From assembly GCA_031323845.1 (NCBI GenBank), contig JAVIYP010000048.1, forward strand, positions 1 to 20,119: a stretch of DNA of 20,119 nucleotides. The letters are read 5' to 3'. The notes beneath the pieces were generated by a model. It did no database searches and was not told the DNA's origin. It was given only the letters and a program-made list of their open reading frames with translations. The position numbers and the translations under genes are program-made. Of the stretch, positions 1 to 5,957 are shown one piece after another (positions within the stretch are counted from its first letter, which is position 1; each line of letters starts with the position of its first letter). Source of the stretch: PUPG01 sp031323845. GTDB lineage: Bacteria; Bacteroidota; Bacteroidia; Bacteroidales; UBA7960.

Positions 1-2
1 AT

Positions 3-2528
3 TTAATTACCGGTTCGGATAACAACACAGAGCCTGACGGTGATACCGGTGTTGATGACGCAACCCACACCCTCGAAGTGCGTGCCGCCGCCCTCAGCCA
101 CTTTATTGTGAAGGGAGTGGGTGGAACGCCAGATGAAGACGGATATACCGAGCATTACTACGGTGATCCACAATCTGTTACCGTGGAGGCGATTGACATA
201 TTTGGAAACATCAAGACCAACTACACCGGAACCATCACCTTCAACCTTACCGATGACCTGGCAGTTGCAGGAACTAACTATCCGGTTGACTACACCTTCA
301 ACGTGGACGATAATGGCAGCCACACCTTCACGGATGAAATCCTGTTTACCCGTCCGAGCTTCGAACATCCGGACTATGATGATGTTGACGAATGGTGGGT
401 AACGGTAATTGATCAGGCCCAGCCTTGGAGATTCGGAGCACAAGAGAAGATCAGGGTGCTGGCAAGGCCGATTAACGTGATTGCCGACAACCAAACTAAA
501 AATTACTATGGCGACACGCACGATTTGGGTTCCACGGCATTTACTGTCACCAGCGGAATTGGTGAGGACGCTGCCATTTTCGCAGGAGGCGAATCGATTA
601 CGTCTGTAACCCTGGCCAGTACGGGAACAGCCGCAACAGCACTGGCCGGAGATCACGACATTGTTCCGAGCAGTGCAACAGGCATAAACGAGTTCAACCC
701 CGATTACTATAACATCAATTATGTGAATGGTACGTTGAATGTGGTACAAAGGCCGATAACGATTGTGGTGGATGCAGGGCAAAACAAGGTTTACAGCCAC
801 AGCGATCCGACCTTTACTTACCAGATAACCTCTTCGGCCCCATTCGATGCATTGGTTAATGGTGATGTGTTTGATGGATTGCTCACAAGGGAAACAGGGG
901 AAGATGTAGCTGATGACTACACCATCAGCAAAGGTGGATTAACGATCATAAATGGTGTGGATAACAAGGAAAACAATTATAATATCACTTTCGTGGAAGC
1001 GGACTTCGAAATCACCCCATGGCAATTGGTGTTGAGCAGCTTCAATGCATCTGACAAAACCTACGATGCTTCAACCGATGCTTCACTTACGTTTGACGAC
1101 AACCGTCCGCACGCCGGCGATGATATTACTTTCAGCACCATAGCCAATTTTGTTAACCGTCACGTAAACTGGAATGGCACGGCACAGCCCAAGGATGTTA
1201 ATTTCACCATTACCATCGATGGCGGCGCCCAGGCCGGCAACTATGTGTTCTCAACTGTTGCTCCAAACAGCAGTGATGAGAATACATTGTGGTCTGGTAT
1301 TACAACAGCCACCATCAACCAGCGGCCAATTAATGTTACTGCCCAGGCAGTAAGCCGTGTGTATGACGGTACAATAGCTTCAGATATTTTGCCGGTAGCA
1401 CAGGATGATCAATTGGTTGGTGATGATGAGATAACCGTTGTGGGCATCCAAACCTATGATGACGCCAATGTTGGAGAAGACAAGACCCTTGCGCCTTCCG
1501 GTACAGTTATCAGCGATGGAAACAGTGGCAACAACTATACAATAAACTATGTTGCACAAGACCTCGGCGTAATCACCAAGCGTGAAATTACCGTTGATAT
1601 TACCGGTAATCCTACCAAAGTGTATGACGCAACAAACGTCGCTACGCTGATCGCTGATGATTATTCTATCAATAACCTGGTGACTGGTGAATCGATAACC
1701 ATCAACCAGACCACGGGAACATACAACAGTGCAGACGTTGGTGAGCACCCTGATCGTACGGTGAGTGTAACTTTGGCTGAATCCAATTATGATCCTGAAG
1801 CCGGAACTTTATTGAGCAACTACAACCTGCCCGTTTCAGCAATTGGCGGCGGTACCATTACCAAGTTCCCGCTAACACTGGATGCTTTTGTTGCAGCGGA
1901 TAAAACCTACGACGGAACTACTCCAACCACCATCACCTTTACAAACAATGTGTTTGGTGGCGATGATGTTACGTTTGATTACACGGCCGACTTCAGCGAC
2001 CGCAACGTAAACTGGGATGCAGATGCCGCACAAACCAAGACGGTAACCTATTCCGTTACCTTCAGCGGTGATGATGCAGGCAACTATATGTTTGCTACAG
2101 GTGGCGCCAATACAGGCGACGACACAAGCTGGGAGGGTACAACTACGGCTACCATAAATCAAAGGCCAATTGACGTGACTGCCCAGGCAGTAAGCCGTGT
2201 TTATGATGGAACTATCAATTCGTACAATGTTGATGGGCCAGTTTATCCCGAAGTACAAACAAGTCAGCTGGTCGGATCGGATGCGGTTTCAGTTGCTGGT
2301 ATCCAAACCTACGACAACAAAAACGTTGGCACAGCCAAAACCCTTACTCCATCCGGCACAGTCATAAACGATGGAATTGATGGAAACAACTATGCAATTA
2401 CTTATGTGCCGCAAGACTTGGGTGAAATTACCCAGCTTGCCATTACCGGAAACTTCACCGCCGAAGATAAAGTGTACGATGGAAAGGTAATGGTCTGGTC
2501 CCTTTGGACAGTTTTTTTTCAAATATAA
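3..2528 (+). CDS. MBG/YDG-repeat surface protein, interior fragment (both ends missing)
   Basis: The frame is open from the left edge, so the start lies outside the window; GTG 78 is only an internal codon. The protein is a string of beta-rich MBG/YDG-type repeats, recognisable by signatures such as RPINVIADN, RPITIVVDA, DKTYDAS, RPINVTAQAVSRVYDGT, REITVDI, DKTYDGT, RPIDVTAQAVSRVYDGT and DKVYDG, about eight units of roughly 80-100 residues. Such repeats are known from large secreted adhesin-like proteins of Bacteroidota, which usually end in a type IX secretion sorting domain. That C-terminus is absent here: genuine host codons stop at 2486, and the last 13 residues plus the TAA at 2526 come from the inserted IS3 element. 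Asp/Asn/Thr-rich, Cys-poor composition fits an extracellular protein. The exact function (adhesion, matrix) is inference. Confidence 0.85.
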   Translation, partial: LITGSDNNTEPDGDTGVDDATHTLEVRAAALSHFIVKGVGGTPDEDGYTEHYYGDPQSVTVEAIDIFGNIKTNYTGTITFNLTDDLAVAGTNYPVDYTFNVDDNGSHTFTDEILFTRPSFEHPDYDDVDEWWVTVIDQAQPWRFGAQEKIRVLARPINVIADNQTKNYYGDTHDLGSTAFTVTSGIGEDAAIFAGGESITSVTLASTGTAATALAGDHDIVPSSATGINEFNPDYYNINYVNGTLNVVQRPITIVVDAGQNKVYSHSDPTFTYQITSSAPFDALVNGDVFDGLLTRETGEDVADDYTISKGGLTIINGVDNKENNYNITFVEADFEITPWQLVLSSFNASDKTYDASTDASLTFDDNRPHAGDDITFSTIANFVNRHVNWNGTAQPKDVNFTITIDGGAQAGNYVFSTVAPNSSDENTLWSGITTATINQRPINVTAQAVSRVYDGTIASDILPVAQDDQLVGDDEITVVGIQTYDDANVGEDKTLAPSGTVISDGNSGNNYTINYVAQDLGVITKREITVDITGNPTKVYDATNVATLIADDYSINNLVTGESITINQTTGTYNSADVGEHPDRTVSVTLAESNYDPEAGTLLSNYNLPVSAIGGGTITKFPLTLDAFVAADKTYDGTTPTTITFTNNVFGGDDVTFDYTADFSDRNVNWDADAAQTKTVTYSVTFSGDDAGNYMFATGGANTGDDTSWEGTTTATINQRPIDVTAQAVSRVYDGTINSYNVDGPVYPEVQTSQLVGSDAVSVAGIQTYDNKNVGTAKTLTPSGTVINDGIDGNNYAITYVPQDLGEITQLAITGNFTAEDKVYDGKVMVWSLWTVFFQI
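1053..2450 (+). repeat. Tandem duplicated ~282-residue module within the MBG gene
   Basis: A two-repeat block (DKTYDA.. to ..AQDLG) starting near 1053 recurs near 1899, an offset of about 840-846 bp. Matching landmarks are GDDITF/GDDVTF, NVNW, TTATINQRP, VTAQAVSRVYDGT, VGIQTYD/VAGIQTYD, PSGTVI and GNNY. DNA identity is locally perfect, for example 20 bases at 1341-1360 and 2181-2200, but diverged elsewhere. This suggests an old internal duplication with patches kept similar. Confidence 0.8.
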
Positions 2529-2606
2529 GTTTATTATCTTCATGTTCATCATCTGAGGGGGGTCTGGGGGGAGACTCATAACTTTTGGCTTTTGTGAATA
2601 ACCATG

Positions 2607-3470
2607 TCATGCCGCATCCAGATACCGCTCTGCTGGCGGGTTATAGTCCAGTTCAGAGTGTTCTCGTTTGTTGTTATAAAAGTGAATAAATTGTTCACAA
2701 GTTTTATGTAGTTGTGTTCCGGTTTCAGGCATTTCCAAATACAGTTTGTCATATTTGATGGTACGGAAAAAACGTTCAATAAATGCATTGTCTGTAGCTC
2801 TACCCTTTCCATCCATGGATATTTGTACTGTTTCCAGGCTCTTTACATAGCCGATATACTCATCTGAGGTAAATTGGGTGCCTTGATCGGAATTGATTAT
2901 TTCGGGCTTTCCATGCCTCTGTACGGCCTCATCAAGGGTGTTTACCACCCATTCTGCCTCCATAGTGTTAGACAAGCTCCAGCCAACGATATATCGGCTG
3001 TGTAAATCCATGATGACAAGCAAGTACATAAACCCGCGAGGCATCGGTACGTAGGTGATATCCAATGCCCACACCTGGTTTCTGCGCACAATGTTTAGGT
3101 TGCGCAATAAATAAGGGTGCTTGTATCTGGCCGGGTCAATGACAGTAGTCCTGGGCTTACAGTATATGGTTTTCATACGCATGATGCGCATAAGTGTTCG
3201 CACCTTGTATCTGCCTGCTTTAATACCCATCCGCAAGAGGGCTTTGGACATGCGACGTGTACCCCGGGATGGGTCTTCCAAATGTAGTTGGTCCATGGCA
3301 CGCATGATAGCCAGTTCGTTGGATCCGGCTACAGATGGCGTGTAATACAGAGTGCTGCGACTGATACCCAACAGAACACACTGCTGGCTTTTGCTCAGGT
3401 GTTTGTCGTTTTGGTCAACAAGGGTTTTACGCTGTGCAAGCGGGATCATAGCAGCTTTTTTTTTAACCAC
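2607..3470 (-). CDS. IS3-family transposase OrfB (rve/DDE integrase core)
   Basis: This is the catalytic part of the IS3 transposase, which cuts and joins element ends. From N to C it has an HTH_21-like segment (about 45-105, with RGTRRMSKALLRMG) and then the rve core. The DDE residues are visible as D137 in WALDITYVP, D195 in NSDQGTQF and E232 in IERFFRTIK, with IS3-like spacing (36 residues between the last two). The C-terminal YNNKREHSELDYNPP motif is also typical. Its length of 287 residues is normal. The frame opens at GTG 3470 inside orfA, so it is probably made mainly as a -1 frameshift fusion with OrfA and not from its own start. Confidence 0.93.
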   Translation of the reverse strand: MVKKKAAMIPLAQRKTLVDQNDKHLSKSQQCVLLGISRSTLYYTPSVAGSNELAIMRAMDQLHLEDPSRGTRRMSKALLRMGIKAGRYKVRTLMRIMRMKTIYCKPRTTVIDPARYKHPYLLRNLNIVRRNQVWALDITYVPMPRGFMYLLVIMDLHSRYIVGWSLSNTMEAEWVVNTLDEAVQRHGKPEIINSDQGTQFTSDEYIGYVKSLETVQISMDGKGRATDNAFIERFFRTIKYDKLYLEMPETGTQLHKTCEQFIHFYNNKREHSELDYNPPAERYLDAA

Positions 3471-3730
3471 TCGTTCTCGACCTTAAGCTGACCAATTTGC
3501 TTGTAAAACTCGTCACGCTCCTTTTGTAATTGTTTATCAGAGGGTTTCTGTGTGGCCGATTCAAATACATTTTCGGCATTTTTCAAAAACTCACGTTTCC
3601 AGGCAGCAATCTGATTGGGATGAATTTCGAACTTCTCTGAAAGCTCACTCATAGTGTAACGCTCTTTGAGCGCCTCCAGAACCACCTTTGTCTTTAAGGA
3701 AGAACTGAATTTTCTTCTGGTTTTTTTCAT
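3446..3730 (-). CDS. IS3-family transposase OrfA (HTH_Tnp_1)
   Basis: This 94-residue DNA-binding protein recognises the IS ends. An HTH of the HTH_Tnp_1 type lies at about residues 8-55 (LKTKVVLEALKERYTMSELS, then HPNQIAAWKREFL). A C-terminal leucine-zipper-like coiled coil follows, used in this family for oligomerisation. It ends in WLKKKLL, encoded across the A9 slippery run, and overlaps orfB by 25 bp in the -1 frame. It is intact and of normal length. Confidence 0.92.
   Translation of the reverse strand: MKKTRRKFSSSLKTKVVLEALKERYTMSELSEKFEIHPNQIAAWKREFLKNAENVFESATQKPSDKQLQKERDEFYKQIGQLKVENEWLKKKLL
3456..3464 (-). promoter_or_regulatory. A9 slippery sequence for programmed -1 frameshift
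   Basis: On the minus strand, nine A residues followed by G (codons AAA AAA AAG of orfA) lie just before the orfA stop, inside the orfA/orfB overlap. Slippage by -1 moves ribosomes from orfA into the orfB frame and gives the OrfAB fusion, the usual IS3 mechanism. The run is seen directly; the slippage is inferred from the family. Confidence 0.8.
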
Positions 3731-3782
3731 GACAGAAATTTAAAGGTTTATAAATTCCTGTCCAAATTTTTCAGACCATTAC

Positions 3783-3959
3783 AAGGGTGTAGGAATTATT
3801 GCATCATCCTTTGCAGATGAATTAATTGGAAAATTAGTACAGGAATTAGGTTTATTTCAATTCCAAGCGGCTTTTCCAATGAAAAATATGAATGGGACAA
3901 TACAAGCGATAGTTCAAAGGTCATTAAGTCAAAGACTCTCGGAAAAAGTAAACAACTAG
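3783..3959 (+). pseudogene. 3' remnant of a STAS-like (DUF4325) protein gene
   Basis: Immediately after the IS, an open frame without a start encodes 58 residues ending at TAG 3957. The segment KGVGIIASSFADELIGKL, followed by LGLFQFQAAFPMKNMNGTI and a final QRLSE, matches the C-terminal half of STAS-like DUF4325 proteins, which carry a conserved SSFADEL core. The N-terminal part is missing, replaced by the IS and, beyond it, an unrelated MBG gene. The fragment is almost certainly non-functional. Its stop is probably the natural C-terminus. Confidence 0.75.
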
Positions 3960-3963
3960 TGCC

Positions 3964-4090
3964 AATAGTTAAGGCTTCGTGTGGCTGAGGTACGAAGCCC
4001 AGCATGAAGCCGTGTTACACGAAATCCCTGTTCTATTATGGAGTTTTAATGATTCTGAAGCTGCTGTCCTGTTGTTTTATAAGCAGAAAA
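3964..4090 (+). repeat. 127-bp direct repeat, left copy
   Basis: It is 123/127 identical to 11558-11684 in the same orientation. It opens with a perfect 8-bp stem (ggcttcgt / acgaagcc, 11-nt loop) at 3973-3999, followed by a cgtg-tta-cacg mini-hairpin. In the right copy one stem base differs but still allows a G-T pair. It lies between the DUF4325 tail and the IS91 transposase remnant. The structured outer end resembles an IS91-type terminus, but it could also be an independent dispersed element. Confidence 0.85.
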
Positions 4091-4209
4091 TGCTTGCATG
4101 GGAGGAAATACTATAAGCTTCTTGCCTGTCACTGAATCGGTATAGCCGCAGAAATGCCGTTTTTGCAGCCTAACGGGCATGAGGATATCGGGTCCTTTGC
4201 AGAACATTT

Positions 4210-4722
4210 TCATAATGGAGCCGTTTTTAAAAAATCATCTGAACCAAACGTGAGATTTCCCGGTGGTGCTCTTCCCGGATCAAGATACTGAATCACAACC
4301 ATAAGGCCTTTGTCACAGCATGGACACAAATCGGGGTCAAAGCCAGGATGCGCGCGACATATCTCTTTCCAATCCTTTTTTCCCGCTTCTCTGGCAGGTT
4401 TCCGTCCGAATGTCTGCTGAAGTTCCCGGAGAAACGGCCGGTTGCTGGCAGAGAGCAGACCGTAATGACGAATCCTGACAAAGCGTTTGGGCAACATATG
4501 TTGTGCAAACCTGCGCAGGAACTCTGGGTCTGCAAGAGTCATCACCTTTTGGTTGCCATCGCGGTAATCACGCCAGCCGAAGGTCACACCACGGTCAGAG
4601 ATGTCAAAGATCCGATGGTTGCTGATGGCTACCTTGTGCGAGTAGCGACCCAGATACTCTACCACCTGTTGAGGCCCTGCAAATGGCTCTTTGGCATATA
4701 CTACCCAATTTGTTTTACGCAA
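4210..4722 (-). pseudogene. IS91-family transposase, C-terminal half only
   Basis: The protein has the Y2 transposase hallmarks NWVVYAKEPFAGPQQVVEYL, GRYSHKVAISNHRI, the DYRDGN region, and EFLRRFAQHMLPKRFVRIRHYG. A C-terminal cysteine pair (CPCC) follows. Full IS91 transposases are about 380-400 residues with an N-terminal zinc-binding region and the HUH motif. Only about 165 family residues remain, starting just before NWVVYAK. The catalytic tyrosine region may be retained, but the HUH and zinc segments are lost, so the protein cannot transpose by itself. Upstream it runs directly into an out-of-frame recombinase fragment. Confidence 0.82.
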
Positions 4723-4909
4723 ACTTTACACCAGGTGTTTGTTAACTGAGCCAGCTTCCGTCCGTAGTTTTTAAGGGTACTCTCTGACTGGCCAGATAAA
4801 CGAACCTTGTCATAAGTTCTTCATACAACTTTCTGAAGCCGCGTACTTCATGCATGGCTCGTTCGACGATAGTAAAAGATTTTTTCCGTAGTTTTGTTTG
4901 TGTTTTCAT
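4701..4909 (-). pseudogene. Tyrosine recombinase N-terminal fragment, frameshifted
   Basis: From ATG 4909 the minus strand reads MKTQTKLRKKSFTIVERAMH, then EVRGFRKLYEELM. After a one-base frameshift it continues DKVRLSGQSESTLKNYGRKL, then AQL. This matches the N-terminal SAM-like (core-binding) domain of integrases that accompany IS91-type transposases in Bacteroidota. The catalytic domain (R-H-R-Y) is entirely missing. After AQL the frame passes into IS91 transposase DNA in another frame and stops at 4701. Two lesions, a frameshift and a deletion, show that this is a relic. Confidence 0.65.
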
Positions 4910-4969
4910 CGTACTTATGATTAAGTTTGTATATAATCAGTTGTACGAAAAAGTTAGCACAATGCTACT

Positions 4970-4997
4970 ATCCCGTCCCGCGAATGCGGGATGGGAT
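4970..4997. repeat. Hairpin, 12-bp stem with GAAT loop
   Basis: The arms atcccgtcccgc and gcgggatgggat pair along 12 positions with one wobble. There is no T-run after it, so a terminator role is unlikely. It resembles the short GC-rich palindromes scattered through Bacteroidota genomes. Confidence 0.6.
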
Positions 4998-5126
4998 TTA
5001 GTGCAACAGCGGCTCATATTGCATGCCGCCCAAAGTGGTCATCAAGACAAGAATTTATAATTTAGAGCATCGAGAACATCAACAAACATAAATGTACAAA
5101 AGCGGCACGCAACATAGCCGCAAACC

Positions 5127-5145
5127 GTTAGCTACAATAGCCCCC
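5127..5145 (+). repeat. Outer inverted repeat, left member
   Basis: gttagctacaatagccccc is the reverse complement, at 16 of 19 positions, of 11542-11560 next to the right 127-bp repeat. Part of the match arises from an internal gctac/gtagc palindrome in the right member. Confidence 0.55.
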
Positions 5146-5296
5146 AAGACACTTTAGTGCTTCTAATCGGGTGACTGAAAAAGAAAAAATAAAAAGAGAA
5201 AAGAGACGTGCTCCATTGACAGAAACGGTGCTTACAGACACGATAGAGGTTCTTTGAAAATACCGGTGGACAAAAAAGAAAAAGGCCAACGCGCAG

Positions 5297-5317
5297 GAGG
5301 TTTTTATTTGATTTTCT
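5297..5317 (+). repeat. Inner inverted repeat, left member (21 bp perfect)
   Basis: This 21-bp sequence (gaggttttt...gattttct) is the exact reverse complement of 11467-11487. The pair encloses the whole restriction-modification module and its regulators. It lies 151 bp inside the outer inverted repeat here but only 54 bp inside it on the right. Confidence 0.75.
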
Positions 5318-5389
5318 GCCCTCGCTCAGCAAGCAAATTGCTGCTGCCCTTCGGTACAGCCACAAAGAGCTTGCTCCCCCACCCGCAGA

Positions 5390-5596
5390 CTACGATTTTG
5401 AAGATCGCTTTCGTGTAGGATAAACGTGTTGCTTCCCTTTAAACTCGGAGATTTCATCTTTCAGTTTCTTATTGGCGTTGTGCAACAATTCGTTTTGAAC
5501 CTTCATGATGTTTAACTGATCATGCATGGCATTGAGGTTTTCCAGTTGCGTATAAACGATCTGTTCAAGGTCGGATTTGGTGTGTGTTCTGCTCAT
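5390..5596 (-). CDS. Small coiled-coil protein, function unknown
   Basis: This 68-residue protein is divergent from the XRE regulator gene. I do not recognise a family. Residues about 8-55 (SDLEQIVYTQLENLNAMHDQ, then NELLHNANKKLKDEISEF) have regular hydrophobic spacing and look like a helical coiled coil. The C-terminus is basic (PTRKRSSKS), which would suit nucleic-acid binding. It has no signal peptide or membrane segment. The amino-acid composition is that of a real protein, unlike other short frames nearby. Its place at the left end of the restriction module suggests an accessory role, but this is unproven. Confidence 0.5.
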   Translation of the reverse strand: MSRTHTKSDLEQIVYTQLENLNAMHDQLNIMKVQNELLHNANKKLKDEISEFKGKQHVYPTRKRSSKS

Positions 5597-5664
5597 TGTA
5601 TTCGTTTTAAAAACACTTGTTTCTGCATTCTACACAATAGTATAGAAAGTAAATCTATTTTCAA

Positions 5665-5674
5665 AACAATTGTT
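5665..5674. promoter_or_regulatory. Candidate operator palindrome in the divergent promoter region
   Basis: AACAATTGTT is a perfect 10-bp palindrome in the 138-bp AT-rich gap between the coiled-coil gene and the XRE gene. Controller-type XRE proteins of restriction systems bind short palindromes in such places. I could not place a convincing promoter at consensus spacing for either gene. The palindrome is short enough to be chance. Confidence 0.3.
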
Positions 5675-5734
5675 GATAAATTAGCTACAGTGGTATCTCT
5701 TTTCTAAATTTACGTCCTTAAATCTGATACGAAA

Positions 5735-5950
5735 ATGACGAAATTAGGCTCTTACCTTGCTAAAAAGTCTGTAAACAAGGCTGAGATTTCCCGGAGGACT
5801 GGCATCAGCAAGTCCCGGTTAAGTCAGTTGACATCTAACGAAACCACCAAGCTGAGGGCGGATGAACTGTATATGATTGCCCTTGCTATGGATATTGACC
5901 CCTGTGATGTATTCAATGAAGTTTGCGGACACCTGAAATTGAAAAAATAA
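5735..5950 (+). CDS. XRE/Cro-type HTH regulator (controller-like)
   Basis: This 71-residue protein is a single helix-turn-helix domain. AEISRRTGISKSRLSQLTSN (about residues 18-37) is the HTH, followed by ELYMIALAMDIDPCDVFNEV, typical of Cro/C1 proteins. It ends 7 bp before the restriction-methylase gene on the same strand, so the two are probably cotranscribed. In restriction-modification systems such small regulators (C proteins) time expression of the nuclease relative to the methylase. That role is inferred from size and position. ATG 5735 is the only sensible start. Confidence 0.85.
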   Translation: MTKLGSYLAKKSVNKAEISRRTGISKSRLSQLTSNETTKLRADELYMIALAMDIDPCDVFNEVCGHLKLKK

Positions 5951-5957
5951 CAACTAC

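Larger units (their letters stand above)
2487..3782 (-). mobile_element. Complete IS3-family insertion sequence, 1296 bp
   Basis: The element has terminal inverted repeats at 2487-2511 and 3758-3782. Both begin GTAATGGTCTG and end TTTGGACAG, with 5 mismatches between, so 20 of 25 positions match. It is flanked by AAG on both sides (2484-2486 and 3783-3785), a possible 3-bp target duplication, which fits the IS3 family. It holds orfA and orfB on the minus strand with an overlapping frameshift signal. All parts look intact, so it may be active. The flanking genes do not belong together (MBG gene to the left, DUF4325 tail to the right), so the AAG match may be chance. Confidence 0.9.
3964..4909 (-). 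mobile_element. Degraded IS91-like element with tyrosine-recombinase gene
   Basis: Reading on the minus strand, the stretch contains the N-terminus of a tyrosine recombinase (4909 to about 4725), the C-terminal half of a Y2 (IS91) transposase (about 4722 to 4210), and a hairpin-bearing end sequence (4090 to 3964). IS91 relatives transpose by rolling circle and have an origin end beyond the 3' end of the transposase gene; some carry a recombinase gene upstream. The order fits such an element after a large internal deletion. That 3964-4090 is the origin end is inference from position and the terminal hairpin. Confidence 0.6.
4910..5389. other. Gene-free 480-bp stretch with hairpins and island-edge repeats
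   Basis: I see no supportable gene; the short open frames here are compositionally implausible. It holds a 12-bp-stem hairpin at 4970-4997 (atcccgtcccgc / gcgggatgggat, one G-T pair), a gcggc/gccgc mini-hairpin at about 5102-5121, and the left members of two inverted repeats whose partners lie at the right end of the module (5127-5145 and 5297-5317). The A/G-rich tract at 5170-5210 is low complexity. Confidence 0.7.

Noticed and set aside
2484..3785. Alternative IS boundaries at TG 2491 and CA 3778.
   Set aside because: This would leave GTAA and TTAC as flanks, which are inverted and not direct repeats; extending the terminal repeats to 2487 and 3782 gives an AAG direct flank and a longer match.
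4091..4209. Small minus-strand frame from about 4207 (MFCKGPDILMPVRLQ...) running into the 127-bp repeat.
   Set aside because: No recognisable motif; about 50 codons downstream of a dead transposase, so I do not call it a gene.
4854..5060. 68-codon frame on the plus strand over the recombinase remnant.
   Set aside because: Antisense to the recognisable recombinase fragment and running through a hairpin; no plausible domain.
5098..5145. Possible integron attC-like site (gcggc/gccgc hairpin, aaccgttagc), with a counterpart near 11374-11452 (gccaacgc...gctaac).
   Set aside because: The core sequences do not fit the GTTRRRY / RYYYAAC consensus, the two sites differ from each other, and there is no integrase of the integron type.
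5132..5365. 77-codon frame on the minus strand.
   Set aside because: The Phe/Ser/Arg-rich composition comes from low-complexity DNA and the frame covers both inverted-repeat members; no sign of a real protein.
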